Positions 34,727 to 46,050 are shown, counted from the stretch's first letter. The stretch: 64,000 nt of DNA from Rhizomys pruinosus (GCA_009823505.1 VZQC01011003.1:2441973-2505972); one strand, 5' to 3'. The notes: generated by a model not told the origin, from the sequence alone. Made by a program: numbers and translations.

Positions 34727-35061
34727 TGTGTGTGTGTCTGTGTCTGTGTCTGTGTGCATCTGTGTGCGTACAGGTATACTTGCTGTGCATATGAGCAGAG
34801 TCCAGTAGGTGGCAGGTATCCTCTTATCACTCTCCACTTATTTCTTTGAGGCAGGATCTCTCCCTGAATCTGAGTTTTTTATTTTCTCAGCCACATTGGA
34901 AGCTAGCAAGTCCCAGCAGTCCTCTTTACCTCCACATCCCTCAGAGCTGGGGTTACAGGCTTGTACTTGATTCCCAACTTTTTACATGGATGCTGGGATC
35001 CTAACTCCAGTCCTCATGATTGGACAGCAAGCCGTTTTAACTGTTGAGCCCTCTCAAGCCC
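34632..35061 (-). mobile_element. B3/B4-type composite SINE with (TG)n
   Basis: A reversed tRNA-derived head is at the right (GTTTTAACTGTTGAGCCCTC). A B1-like middle follows (TTGAGGCAGGATCTCTCCCT, GAGCTGGGGTTACAGGC). The T-rich tail is at the left. A TG/TGTC microsatellite at 34686-34755 lies within it. Confidence 0.7.
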
Positions 35062-35064
35062 CTC

Positions 35065-35615
35065 AAGAGACACTCTCTGCTATAAATCATCAATCAGCCT
35101 GAGTGTGCCCTGAGTTGCAAAGGTGTGCTGTCTCAAAATAGACAAATGGAGAGCTGATACCTGTGAGTGAGGACTCTGCTAGTTTGGCTCAGTTAACCTC
35201 GCTTTACCTCCTGTTCTTGGTTGTGTCCCCCTCTTTTCCTTAATCTTATTAGAATCTCAGGACTAACACTGTACATAAGTGAAAAAATAAAGACATGATG
35301 ATGAGAATGTTTTCAAATAATGCAGCTGAGCATTCTCACATGTGCTTGTGGCATCGGCTCATACACTTTGATGCGGTAAACACGGATTTTTCCTTCTTGC
35401 ACTGTTGCTGGGTAGTTTGTAAATTAAGTGATCAAATATTACATGTGACCAGTACTCAGTTTAGTGACTGGTATTGAAATTATGTTATAGGAAAGAAAAT
35501 CTCCACTGTTAATTTTCAACAAGTTTGAGTATGTCTGTATGTGTAGCAATAACTATTCTAAAGCTATTGATCATTCTGCTGTAAGCAGAACATCAACATA
35601 GAAACATGCTTTATA
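35065..35615. other. No gene recognised
   Basis: AT-rich non-coding sequence. Confidence 0.4.
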
Positions 35616-35631
35616 GAGTCAATATTCTTTT

Positions 35632-35783
35632 TTTTTTTTGGGCTTTTTAAGACAGGGTCTCCCTGTAGCCCCAGTTGGCCTGGAACTCACTCTGTAGACC
35701 AGGCTGACCTTGAACTCACAGAGATCCTCCTGCCTCTGCCTCCCAAGTGCCAGGATTAAAGACGTGCACCACCACACCTGGCT
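35632..35783 (-). mobile_element. B1 SINE with target duplication
   Basis: Reversed B1. It is flanked by AGAGTCAATATTCTT (35617-35631) and AGAGTCAGTATTCTT (35785-35799), one mismatch apart. Confidence 0.95.
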
Positions 35784-35799
35784 TAGAGTCAGTATTCTT

Positions 35800-37495
35800 A
35801 ATTGAAGAGATATTTTGTTTTTGATACAAAAGTCTGATAAATTTTTCAAACTATTTTTCTTTTACTACAATAGGTATATCCTATGTGTGTCTTTTTTTTT
35901 AAGTTAGTAGCTTTGAATATTAAAACAAGTAGTCATGGTAGAAAACGCACACATTTGAAATACATGACTATACTTCATAGTTTTGTTTATAACGGCTGTC
36001 TTAGGTGACTTCCTCATAATCAAAACAATTAGCCCTTACATGCCTACCAGGCCGAGAAGGTATGCACATAGTTCCAATTCCAAGATTTCAGTTTGTTTAA
36101 AGAAATATCATGACTTATTACTTTTGCTTCCTTGAAATTATTTAGGGATGTTTAAAAATATACCTTAATGTGAAACTGGGTATATTTCTGTACCAGTTCA
36201 TTAAGAAATAGTCATTAGCTGCCCACTGAAGCCTAGAGTTGTGTCATCTCTGGGAGTAATGCACAGATCACATTTGGAACTCTTCAGCTTGTAAAATAAT
36301 GGTTTTCATTCCAGAGAAGATGTAATGCTGCGGTTTCAGAACGGCTGGAGCAGCCTTATCACCTGAGTGAGGTCAGAAGAACACTGGGCTGCGGAACTGA
36401 AGCGGGGCAGGCATGCCACAGTGCCGGGAGGGTTAGTGGACACAGGACAAAACGCCTCTTCTGTGGGGCCCCAGGAAGTCAGGTGTCCTTCGGGAAATGG
36501 ATTTCGTGCATAGGTAACGTCAGGGTCTGACTCTACCCAGCTGTAATCCAGGAGTGAGTCTCACCAGGTGAGACCTCACCATGGCACTCTCTGTCAAGAT
36601 ATGACTGTCTCTAGCTTGATGGGGAGTTGGGTTGCAGTCAATTCTTAATTTTGCCCTCAAAAACTATTTTATGAAAAGAAAACATTCTGGCCTGTATCTC
36701 AGTGAAAGTGTTGACACAGAAGAAGGGAGAAAGGGAGGGAAGAAGGGAAGGAGGAGAGAGGGAGGAAGGAGAGAGGGAGGGAGGGCAGTAAATCAGATAA
36801 CTAAGGGCCAGTTGAATTCTAATTAGTGAATACAGAAAGGTGATTGTCGAGGACAGCAGGGCCAGACAGGCACTCCGGGTTTCAAATTAAAATGTCAAGT
36901 CCTGGTTACATATTCCAGAAGTTCATCTGCCATAGTTGTTTGAAATCCTACACTCAAATCTAATCTAATAATGAGTAGATTTCAAGGCTTTCCCAAAAAC
37001 TTTGCTGAATATTGAAAGTGTAAAATAGTCCTAAAAGATGAATTTTCGGTATTGTTAATTAAATATTTCAAAAAAACTACCTAGAATAAGGAATCATGCT
37101 TATCCTGAAAGAGGCAAATTTAATTAGAAAAGGAAAACAGCAGCTGTATCACCCTGGGGGAGTGAAGAAATTCATCTAAATGGAGCTCGAGGGAGAGGTT
37201 TCGGAATAGCATTTAAAGCTGAAAAGATTACCAAATTCCCCATCTCCCATCCATGTGGTTACCGCCAAGAAAGGACACTCGTGGTCATCCTCAACTTTCT
37301 GTACTGTCACAACTATAATTTCTCTGTGCACATACTGCATTTATCATTTTGAAGAGAAGCCAATGTGAAGATTCTGATGGATCCAAGCCCCTCATTTCCA
37401 GTCCACCTCATGTCCAGTACGCTTTGTTGAAGTGGAGCAGTGAAGTTCCAGATGAATAAGTGTTGCTTTAGACTCTCATATTTCTACTAGGAGTT
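35800..37495. other. No gene established; polypurine tract
   Basis: Mostly unassigned. A GGGA/GGAA polypurine run lies at 36717-36785. The segment from 36315 could be a short terminal exon: TTTTCATTCCAG precedes AGAAGATGTAA, which in the phase of the 30230 exon would code Glu-Lys-Met-stop. This is weak evidence on its own. Confidence 0.3.
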
Positions 37496-37499
37496 TAGG

Positions 37500-37745
37500 T
37501 CTCTGACTTGCTTCCTGGTTTAAAAAACATTGAACATGAGTGTCATTCTCTCTTGGATTTTAGTCTTGGCATTAATGTCATTTTAAAGAGGTACCTTCAG
37601 TTTCTGCCTTGGTAAAAAGGAGAATCAGAGCAATAATTTAATCTAGCTGTTTTTCAGGATTGAAGGTAATAATGTATATAAAGAACTTAGCATAGTATCT
37701 GGTACCTAAGGTGTTTTCACTGCTATTGAGACAGTAGCAGTCCCT
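37500..37745 (+). mobile_element. MIR-like fragment
   Basis: CTCTGACTTGCTTCCTGG, TCAGTTTCTGCCTTGGTAAA and AACTTAGCATAGTATCTGG follow MIR order from core to 3' end, with a gap in the middle. Strongly diverged. Confidence 0.45.
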
Positions 37746-37984
37746 GAAGCTGATGGTGGTGATAGGGATGATGTTGCCACTCTTTGTTACAGAATCCTGG
37801 CAGGCCAACCCTCTGCTGTTCTTAGTTCTGCTCTTAACCCAGTCAGTGCACACTGCAAAGGAAAAGCACTCGCTGTGAGCACAGAGCACTAGCACTTAAG
37901 GGACACCTGAGACCGAGTGTCTAGTGGCTGGAAGCAGCCCTTAGTTTTGCTTAGTTCTCATGTGTTAAACCATTCGTTCATCCA

Positions 37985-38110
37985 CTTATTTAATGATATT
38001 TATTGAACATCTACTCTGTCCCAAAGATTCAACTGTTAACACCATGTGGTCCTCACTTTCGAGAATGTACTGTTCATGGCATAGATGGGCAAATAAACAT
38101 ATAATTTTAG
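37985..38110 (+). repeat. Ancient mammal-wide repeat fragment
   Basis: TATTGAACATCTACTCTGTC, CCTCACTTTCGAGAATGTAC and GGGCAAATAAACATATAA follow the order of a very old, widespread mammalian repeat (L2/MIR age). The family is not fixed. Confidence 0.45.
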
Positions 38111-38523
38111 CACCGTGTAAGGGTTATCTCTGAAAGAAGCAGAGTACCCAGAAGCACAGAGGGAAGTCCCCGAAGCGCAAGGATTCTATAACTCCTGACC
38201 AGCCTGAAGAAACATGACCCAAATTCTGCCAAGGTACAAGCTCTGACCTACATTATGGAGCTCCTTTTGTTTCTGTCTAATTCTCTGCTGACTTTATCTC
38301 TGTTCTCTTCAGACCATAAAATGTGCTAAGTATTCACTCCTGGTAGTGGGAGCTAAGTCTAAAAATCTATAATTGGTACAAAATTTAGCATTCAAGTTAC
38401 AATTTATATTATACATTTTAATGAAGATAAATTACTCATTACAATGGAAATTTTTTTTCAGTAGATGAATCTAATCCTTCTTAGAGTGTCTAATTTGTTT
38501 ATTGTTTTAAAGAATTAAAACTC

Positions 38524-38785
38524 AGCCGGGCGTGGTGGCACATGCCTTTAATCCTAGCACTCTGGAGGCAGAGACAGGTGGATCTTTGTGAGTTCAAGGC
38601 CAGCCTGGTCTTCAGAGCGAGTTCCAGGACAGCTGGAGCTACAGGGAGACCCTGTCTAGAAAAGACCAAAGAAGAAGAAGAAGGAGAAGGAGAAGGAGAA
38701 GGAGAAGGAGGAGGAGGAGGAGGAGGAGGAGGAGGAGGAGGAAGAAGAAAGAAGAAGAAGAAGAAGAAGAAGAAGAAGAAGAAGA
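38524..38785 (+). mobile_element. B1 SINE with (GAA)n/(GGA)n tail
   Basis: Forward B1 (CAGCCGGGCGTGGTGGCACA to CCTGTCTAGAAAAGACC). Its A-tail has become a GAA, GGAGAA and GGA microsatellite from 38668 to 38785. The whole unit is flanked by AGAATTAAAACTC at 38511-38523 and 38786-38798. The Gly/Glu/Lys-rich open frame across it is an artefact of the repeat. Confidence 0.96.
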
Positions 38786-39087
38786 AGAATTAAAACTCTT
38801 AAATGAGCTGTGAAAATTCTTGTCCATGGGAACATTCATAGAACATAATGGAATATGATCATAATCTGTTTAGAATGGCATGCGGATCAGTAGCAAATAT
38901 CTGAGAGAGAGAGAAAAAGAAAAAAATTCAGAGAGTCTGAGTCATTATTTAAAATCCTATTGGATTGAGTCTTCAAGAAATAATGAAAAAAACAACACAG
39001 TAGTACAGTAGTAGTAAATTAATGGTGTCATATTTCAACTAACTGAATATTTGTTCATTTATTTAGTTAGTTATTTTGGTCTCTTTT

Positions 39088-39303
39088 AGTATTTTATTTA
39101 TTTTTATGTTTTGTGTATGTGTATATTGTCTGCATATGTATAAGTGTACCCATGTCGTACAACGCACATAAAGGTCAGAAGAGGGTATCAGATCCCCTGG
39201 AACTGGAGTTACAGTTAGCTACCATTTGGGTGCTGGGAATTGAACCCACCTCCTCTGCAAGAGCAACCAGTGCTTTTAACTGCTGAACCATCTCTCCAGC
39301 CCC
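39088..39303 (-). mobile_element. B2 SINE inserted in B1 tail
   Basis: Reversed B2 ending GAACCATCTCTCCAGCCCC. TTATTTTGGTCTCTTTT (39071-39087) and TTATTTTGGTCTTTT (39304-39318) flank it and are part of the tail of the B1 that follows, so the B2 landed in that tail. Confidence 0.93.
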
Positions 39304-39453
39304 TTATTTTGGTCTTTTGAGACATGATCTCACTATCTTTCCCAGCTTGCCTGGAACTCAGTATGTAGACCAGGCTGATCTCGAACTCACAGAGATCTGT
39401 CTGCCTCTGCCTCCCAAATACTGGGATTAAAGGTGTGTGCCACCATGCCCAGC
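39304..39453 (-). mobile_element. B1 SINE
   Basis: Reversed B1: GGTCTTTTGAGACATGATCT, CCAGGCTGATCTCGAACTCA and AAAGGTGTGTGCCACCATGC. Confidence 0.94.
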
Positions 39454-39671
39454 CACATTAACTAAATTTTATAGAACATATTTAACCATTTGCAAGAAAG
39501 TCTAAAATGTTTTGCCAGCTGGAAATACATATCTGCTATTTTAACTCTTCTTTTTAAATTTATTGTTAATTATTTAAGTCTTTTTAACTTTGTGTTTCAT
39601 CTGATAACAAATGTTTAAAATGTTTTCAGTGTAGTAATTCCACAAGTGATTCCATAGAAGTGTCAGCATTC

Positions 39672-39914
39672 GGGGGCTGGAGAGATGGCCTAGCGTTAAG
39701 AGTGCCGACCGCTCTTGCAGAGGACCCGGGTTCGATTCCCCAGCACCCACATGGCGGCTAAGAACCGTCTGTAACTCCAATTCCAGGAGAACTCCAGTTC
39801 CAGGGGAATCCGACGCCCTCTTCTGACCTCTGAGGCATTGCATGACACTGGTGCACAGACTTGCATGCAGACAGTGCATTCATACACATACAGAAATAAA
39901 TAAAATTTAAAAAA
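39672..39914 (+). mobile_element. B2 SINE, young type with 17-nt duplication
   Basis: Near-consensus B2 with pol III A-box region (GAGATGGCCTAGCG) and B box (GGTTCGATTCC). The body has two adjacent copies of an AACTCCARTTCCAGG motif. Exact target duplication AAGTGTCAGCATTC lies at 39658-39671 and 39915-39928. Confidence 0.97.
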
Positions 39915-40186
39915 AAGTGTCAGCATTCTAGACACTCTTTCTATGAATGTGGGATATTTCTCCCAGTTTACATTCAATCACATGTTTGCCTTAGTAAGCA
40001 AATATCTAAATTTCCATTTCAGGTAGACATGGTCTGAAAAGAAGGGAGAATACAAAAAGTTTCAGAGACCTTGAGACTCAAGGTCTGGACTGGTGTACTG
40101 CTAATATGGATCCCAGATCTTTAACTTCAGTTTCCCAGCCAGTAGGGATAACACCAGTATTTGATCCCAAGTTTAGCTGATTCTTA

Positions 40187-40345
40187 GCCTGGCATGGTGG
40201 CACATGCCTTTAATCCCAGTGCTGGGGGCGGGGAGCAGATCTCTGTGAGTTCAAGGCCAGCCTGGTGTACAGAGCGAGCTCTAGGCTAGCTGGGGCTACA
40301 GGGAGACCCTGTCTCAGAAAGACTAAAAGAAAAAAAAAAAAGCAG
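40187..40345 (+). mobile_element. B1 SINE
   Basis: Forward B1 with an A run tail. The flanks AAGTTTAGCTGATTC (about 40168-40183) and AATTTAGTTGATTCC (about 40348-40362) look like an aged target duplication. Confidence 0.93.
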
Positions 40346-40440
40346 ACCAAATTTAGTTGATTCCAAAATTCATGTTTTTCTTACCTCTTACACAGGTCTT
40401 TTTAAACTTTTTCCATTTATGATCTATTTGTTTATTTACT

Positions 40441-40578
40441 TTTGAGGCAGGATCTCACTGTGTAGCCCTGGCTAGCCTGGAAATGGCTATATAGAATAAG
40501 CTGGACTGAAACTCCAGCCATCTGCCTCCCTCTGCCTCCTGAGTGCAAAATTAAGGGCATGTGCCACCAGAAATGGTA
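40441..40578 (-). mobile_element. B1 SINE, diverged
   Basis: TTGAGGCAGGATCTCACTGT, CTCTGCCTCCTGAGTGC and GGGCATGTGCCACCAG in reverse orientation. Confidence 0.85.
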
Positions 40579-40807
40579 ATAGCATGTGTAAGTCTCACAC
40601 AAGCTCAAGTGTGAGACACAGTCTTACTATAGACACAGAGAAGTGGGTAAGAAACCCCGGTCCTATCTAAAGAACTATTGGCAACTGATGGCTGCTGGGA
40701 GAGGAAGAGTCCCATCCTCGAAAGAGTCAGGATGGACTCTTCGTAGGTTACCAGGCACCTGTGGATAGACCCACACTGAAGGACATTTGGAGACACAAAT
40801 TAGACTC

Positions 40808-40834
40808 TATAGGCTATATATATGTGTGTGTGTG

Positions 40835-40870
<36 letters not shown>

Positions 40871-40895
40871 AATATATACATATATATATAAAGAG
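40808..40895 (+). repeat. (TA)n(TG)n compound microsatellite
   Basis: Alternating TATATA and GTGTGT blocks, followed by a GAGA-rich tract to 40923. Confidence 0.93.
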
Positions 40896-40924
40896 AAAAA
40901 GAGGGAGAGAGGGAAAGAGAGAAG

Positions 40925-41720
40925 TACAGTAAGTATATGGTATACATACAATCTTAGCCCTTTTTAAAGATGAAAGCAGTTATATATACTAATGAGATGA
41001 GTTTATTTTATATAAAGAATTACATATTGGCTAATTTTTGGATTCTGCAGTATGTAGAGCATTTTCAGCATTTTTCAGAGTTGATAGGTATTTTGACTTC
41101 ATAATCATTACTGCTGAAAGCAGGGAGTCACGTAAATACATATTTCAAAGTGGAAGGATGTGCTTACAGTCATTTCAGAAATTCTTAGAAATTCTCTTCT
41201 CACCCTAAGCCAAAACTCATTAATAATTTTCTGTGAAACTCAAGTCAGCAATTCAAACAATAATCTTTAAAGTCAAACATTCTAATATAATATAATCCAA
41301 AGATACATTAATTTAATACTTACGTGCTGAGGAATGACATGGGAAAATATTAGAAGTCTTTCTTTTCTATATCATTCTGTTTTCTGTGAGAACAGAAAAC
41401 TTCATGTACAATAAAGATACTGCAATCTGTAACATACAGTACTCTCTGGTCTACCCTGAAGTATTTCAGGCAGCAGTCCTCAGCATTGTGTGGCTTGCCT
41501 ATGTGCACAGGGCAAAGTGGACATGTTGGATGTTCAGAACCAAAGCTGCAGTGAAGTCACGTGATGCAGCAGAGCAAGCACTGCCAGAAACCCTTAGATG
41601 CATTATGCATTGGAAGTTGTTTGGGGTCATTGTTCATTGAGAAACATTTTACTGTTTCTATGCTTCTCATGACCTCCCCATTAGGTTATGTGACTCCATA
41701 TGGCCTGGGACATACAATTT
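40925..41720. other. No gene recognised
   Basis: AT-rich. The 84-codon plus-strand frame at 41386-41640 has no recognised product. Confidence 0.35.
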
Positions 41721-41734
41721 GAGAATTGAAGCTC

Positions 41735-41883
41735 ACCAGGCATGGTGGCACATGCCTTTAATCCTAGCACTTGGGAGGCAGATCTTTGTGAGTTCAAGGC
41801 CAGCCTGGTATACAGAGTGAGTTCCAGGACACCTGGGGCTACAGGGAGACCCTGTCTCGAAAAGACAAAAAAAAAAAAAAAAA
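41735..41883 (+). mobile_element. B1 SINE with target duplication
   Basis: Forward B1 with a short internal deletion (GGGAGGCAGATCTTTGTGAG). Its A-tail is about 18 bases. Exact duplication AGAATTGAAGCTC lies at 41722-41734 and 41884-41896. Confidence 0.96.
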
Positions 41884-41899
41884 AGAATTGAAGCTCTAG

Positions 41900-42435
41900 G
41901 ATATATTCCAGATTATCCTCTAGGTATTTAATACCAGGTGTGTGTATATGTGTCTGTCACATACTTACAGAACAACATGGAACCTCAAATTTGAATGTAG
42001 GTTCATATGACTACAAAAATGGTCACTTTCATAGACATCTCGCCCTCCTTCCATAGAGACCTGCAAGGTCATGTGCATCATGGCAGCATTATTATTTTAT
42101 TCTTCCATATAGGCATCCAGGAGGATAACCGGGGGCAGGTTGCGGTTCTTTCCACCTACAGCAGCATAATCAGAGCATGGAGCCAAATGGGAGATGCAGC
42201 AACTCCCTTCCATTAGATAATGGACTAAACAAATGTATTCCACTTTGCAAAAGAAACTATACAGGGCCTGGACCATAAAAAAAAAAAGCTGCAGAAAATA
42301 TTTGAGTGAATGAATGAATGAATATCCGAATGCATGCTCCAGGCTAACACACACTCATCTGCATTAAAACCAGGAAGCAACATATGAAGACATCTGATTT
42401 CTCCTATAAACATCACCAACATCAGAAGTTAATTT
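41900..42435. other. No gene recognised
   Basis: Phrases at 42085-42130 (GGCAGCATTATTATTTTATT) hint at an old L1, but this is not secure. A short (GAAT)n run lies at 42306-42323. Confidence 0.35.
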
Positions 42436-42437
42436 AT

Positions 42438-42610
42438 GCAGCTGTGGAGATGGCTCAGCAGTTTTTGCTGTTCTTCCAGAGGACCTGAGTTTGGATGCCA
42501 GAACCCATGCAGGGTGGCTCACAACCACCTAACCTCCACCTACAGGAGATGCAATACCCACTCTGGCCTCCATCAGTGTTATGTACACACATAGCATCCA
42601 AAGAGAGAGA
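42438..42610 (+). mobile_element. B3-like SINE
   Basis: GCTGTGGAGATGGCTCAGCA, AGAGGACCTGAGTTTGGATG and AGGGTGGCTCACAACCACC are followed by a GAGA-rich tract to 42645. Confidence 0.85.
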
Positions 42611-42664
42611 GACAGAGACAAGAAGACAGAGACAGAAAGTGAGAAGTTTTAAAAGTTAGTTTAG

Positions 42665-42905
42665 GGGCTGGAGAGATGGCCTAGCGGTTAAGAGCACCGA
42701 CTGCTCTTGCAGAGGACCCGGGTTTGATCCCCAGCACCCACATGGCGGCTGAGAACCGTCTATAACTCCAATTCCAGAAGAACTCCAGTTCCAGGGGAAT
42801 CTGACACCCTCTTCTGACCTCCACAGCATTGTGCGACACGAGTGCACAGACCTACATGCATACAGTACATTCATATACATAAATAAATAAAATAAAATTT
42901 TTTTA
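42665..42905 (+). mobile_element. B2 SINE, young type with 17-nt duplication
   Basis: Near-consensus B2 (GGCCTAGCGGTTAAGAGCAC) with the doubled AACTCCARTTCCAG motif. Target duplication AAAAGTTAGTTTAG lies at 42651-42664 and 42906-42919. Confidence 0.97.
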
Positions 42906-42920
42906 AAAAGTTAGTTTAGT

Positions 42921-42997
42921 AGTCTGGGAATATACTTCAGTGGTAAAGTGATTGCCTAGCATGTATAAGGACCTAAATTCAATTCCTAAAACCAAAC
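42921..42997 (+). mobile_element. ID/B4-type tRNA SINE head
   Basis: TATACTTCAGTGGTAAAGTG, ATTGCCTAGCATGTATAAGG and AATTCAATTCC, then CAAACAAACAA. It matches the alanine-tRNA-derived ID family. Confidence 0.8.
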
Positions 42998-42999
42998 AA

Positions 43000-43520
43000 A
43001 CAACAATGACTATTTTTAGTGAGTATCTATAGAAGTCATTTGCGCTAAGCCCACCCTGCCCAGCATGCAACTGAAGGTAGGTATCTGTAACAGGCCCTAC
43101 AAGGAACACTTACAACCATTGCCAGATGATTACTAGGAGAAGAGGGACTCAAAGAGTGCCTGGGCACAAGTGATCTGTAAAAAGGTCAGTAGCAGAGAAT
43201 ATTCAAGGTTGAGGTTTGGGTGGAGAACAGGGAGCCAAAAAGTTCATTTCACCAAGAAAGTCTATCAAATCAGAATGACTTTGTGCCCCAAATAAAAATA
43301 TTAACACTTGAAACTGTCATGGATGATGGCTCTGAAAATAAATGATTCGTCTGAAATGAAGACCAAGATGATATTAGCCAAAGGGCTGTGTAATGTTTTG
43401 ATAAACAAAGGAGGCATGGTTGGTAACCTGGGCCTGTCCTTTCTGGGCACTGTGTTCCAAGTTGAATGGAGAAGAGAGCTTTCTGTAGACAAGAATTCAG
43501 GGGACAATGAATAGCCCCAT
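43000..43520. other. No gene recognised
   Basis: Unassigned. Opposed open frames at 43270-43575 share the same bases and have no known product. Confidence 0.35.
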
Positions 43521-43524
43521 CTGT

Positions 43525-43930
43525 AATGGTTAGTGTCATCAACTCCACACCCAGGAGGCAAGCCTTTGAGCACATCTGTGAGGGACTATCTAGATCAAGG
43601 CTGGCCTCTGAGAATGTCTGTGGGGGGTTGTCTTGATCATGTCAACTGATGTGGGAAGTACCACCTTAATTGTGGGCAAGACTATTACCTGGGCAGGGTC
43701 CCAGACTGAACAGAAAGGAGACAGCTAGCTGAGCATAAGAAGCAGGCATTCATCCCCTGGTCTCTGCTGTGGATGTGGTGTGACCAGCTTCCTCCAGTTC
43801 CAGCTACTGTGACGTCCCTGCCATGATGGACTATAACCTGGAACTGTGAGCCAAATAACCCCTTTCTCCCTTAAGCTGATTTTTGCCAGAGCACTTTTAT
43901 CACAGCAACAGGAAAAGAAACCAGACTCAC
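43525..43930 (+). mobile_element. URR1-like rodent repeat, diverged
   Basis: GTAATGGTTAGTGTCATCAA at the left and GAGCCAAATAACCCCTTTCT and TTTTATCACAGCAACAGG at the right correspond to the 9469-9910 copy in the same orientation. Confidence 0.6.
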
Positions 43931-43934
43931 TGAG

Positions 43935-44838
43935 TCATAGTAGAGCTTTTTTTGTATCAGGGAGCAAAATTCATTCTGAGTGGGCCAAATCAAGACCATA
44001 TGTGTTTTCCTTTGACAGCTGTTGTATTTTCAAAATTGGGAAACTTTTCATTAACATAAGGAGTTTTAACTTCTCTGGCAGCCCAGTGTCATCATCCTCC
44101 CTTGGCTCGGTGGGCAGGCGCTGACCCACATATGAAACACATCAGCATCAGTGGTATTCCCAGTACACCTAGCCCTACCTCCTTATAGTACCTGCCTGGC
44201 CTTGCAGGCACCCACATTTGTAAGCCCTGGATTGAATTCCGATTGCCTCTGAGTGCTATGGAGCGCTTCAGTTCAAAGATTCAGATGAGACTGAGAGTTG
44301 GAGCAAAGAGGACACAGATTGTAAACTTTTGGAGGTCCTTTTTGCACAGGCTTGGACCTGGGTGCTCCCTGAAAATACAGGAGAGACCAGGTAGCAAAGG
44401 AGTTCATGAGAGAGTGTGTGGTAGATACAGAAGTGATCCATGTCACCACTGCAGGAGGGAAAACTCATCTGCCAAGTGTAGTTCCAAGTCAGGGAAGGAG
44501 CCAAAAGCTTGGCGCTAAAGCATTAGAGAGCCCCCACAGGGCCTTAGCAGGTTGGGTTTTAGGAAAGTCACAGGAACAGTGGCCTGTGGCCCAGCTCCCA
44601 AAGGCACCCTCTGTGAGGAGGAGAGTGGCCATTACAAACCAAGTGTATTTCTGCATTAGGAATTGGTGTGCTCAAAATAAAGGTCCAAGATCCAGTGTGA
44701 ACCTTCTGAGTTTCGGTTGGCAGGAAGCAGAGGTTTCAGAAAAGGGGCCAGTTTTAAAAATTCAATATCACTGGGAGAGAAAAAAACAAAAACTTCAGTT
44801 GGTTAAGAATGAAGGCACTTTCAACTAAGAGCATGTTC
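43935..44838. other. No gene recognised
   Basis: Overlapping plus-strand frames at 44243-44518 and 44406-44828 (140 codons) run through sequence I cannot assign. No domain or splice pair is recognised. Confidence 0.35.
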
Positions 44839-44839
44839 A

Positions 44840-45070
44840 CGTCTGAGACAACAGGGACGCAGACAGTGGACATGTCTGAGACAACAGGGACTGAGACCAT
44901 GGACGTATCTGAGACCACAGGACATGAGACCCTGGACATGTCTTAGACAACAGGGACTGAGACCATGGACGTATCTGAGACCACAGGACATGAGACCCTG
45001 GACATGTCTTAGACAACAGGGACTGAGACATTGGACATGTCTGAGACAATAGGGACTGAGACTGTGGAAG
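44840..45070. repeat. 33-bp minisatellite, 7 units
   Basis: Units such as GTCTGAGACAACAGGGACTG repeat exactly every 33 bases over 231 bases. Two unit types alternate in the middle, so units 2-3 and 4-5 form a 66-bp higher-order pair. An A run (45070-45088) follows at once. Because 33 is a multiple of three, frames stay open and give an 11-residue periodic peptide on the minus strand (containing SQSLLSKTCP). This is not evidence of a gene. Confidence 0.96.
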
Positions 45071-45102
45071 AAAAAAAAAAAAAAAAAAGAATGAAGGCAT
45101 TT

Positions 45103-45266
45103 AGGCTGGGGTGTTGCACACGCCTTTTAATCTGGCCTTTGGGAGGCAGAGGCAGTGGATCTTTGTGAGTTCAAGGCCAGCCTGGTCTACGCAGAGTGAG
45201 TTCCAGGCCAGCTGGGGCTACAGAAAAAAAAAAAAAAAAAAAAAGACCAACAAAAAAAAAAAAAAA
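45103..45266 (+). mobile_element. B1 SINE with double A run
   Basis: Forward B1 (GGATCTTTGTGAGTTCAAGG, CCAGGCCAGCTGGGGCTACA). An A run interrupts it before AAGACCAAC and a second A run follows. The GGGAGACCCTGTCTC segment is replaced by A's. Confidence 0.92.
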
Positions 45267-45269
45267 ATA

Positions 45270-46035
45270 AAAAGATGAAGTGCCTTTTCTACAACAGGGC
45301 ACCATTGTAAAACATCCCCATGCTTGTGCCAAGGGAAGCTGCTGATGCACATCTTCTTGCATTTGAGTGGCTTCTGGGGTAGCCAGCTGAGCCAGAGTGC
45401 TAGAAACAAAGCCCCGCCCCTCAGGGGCTGACATAAAGCATAGATCTTGCCCAAATGTGGAAAACCTTTAGGGACGCTAAAACCATTAGGGATCTGTAAC
45501 CTTGACTTGAACCAAGCAGAATAAACAAACCCCTGCCCAAATTGGAACTCGCTGGGCGTCTTGCAGAGCTGTCTAACGGCAAAGACTGGAGCCTCTAGGG
45601 TCTTTGAGTGCATTAACATCGTAGCAGCCACTTATCTCCAGTCTGATGAGGCTCTCTGTGCTTCACTTTGTCCTTTGAAATATCTTAAGATCTCAGTTGC
45701 CAGCCTGAGCTCTTGCTCTGAATCAGTAACATACATGTCTTTTCCCTTGAAAATGGGATGCGAAAACCAACTCAGACCTATTGGACGTGTGTTACAGATT
45801 CCGAGGTTGGAAGGACTCCAGAGCATTCACATTTTCCGTGGACAGAGTCTTGGTACATTCCCAACCTTGATTTCTATTTTCAATATCTTTTGTCAGTCTT
45901 TCCAGCTTAATAGTTAAGTTTTCTATATGCAAATGGTAGCAAAACTTTATGGCTGTCTCCCCCTAACAGCTAAGTGGCATCATTTTCAGATTTTGTTTTG
46001 ACCTTATTTTTTTTAATTATCAGGCATATTTAAGA
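45270..46035. other. Unassigned; possibly old LTR remnant
   Basis: 45405-45600 (CAGAATAAACAAACCCCTGC, then GGGCGTCTTGCAGAGCTGTC) has the look of an LTR 3' region with a polyadenylation signal, but no partner or TG...CA borders were seen. The rest is unrecognised. Confidence 0.3.
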
Positions 46036-46050
46036 ATTATTTCTTCAATA

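Noticed and set aside
38542..38839. Gly/Glu/Lys-rich and poly-Ser/Leu open frames
   Set aside because: These are translations of a GAA/GGA microsatellite derived from a B1 tail.
42665..42740. tRNA gene candidates from A/B-box sequences in B2 and ID copies
   Set aside because: They match tRNA-derived SINE heads with SINE bodies, A-rich tails and target duplications. No cloverleaf gene is needed.
44837..45100. Periodic 11-residue repeat protein on the minus strand
   Set aside because: It is the translation of a 33-bp minisatellite and keeps all frames open simply because 33 is divisible by three.
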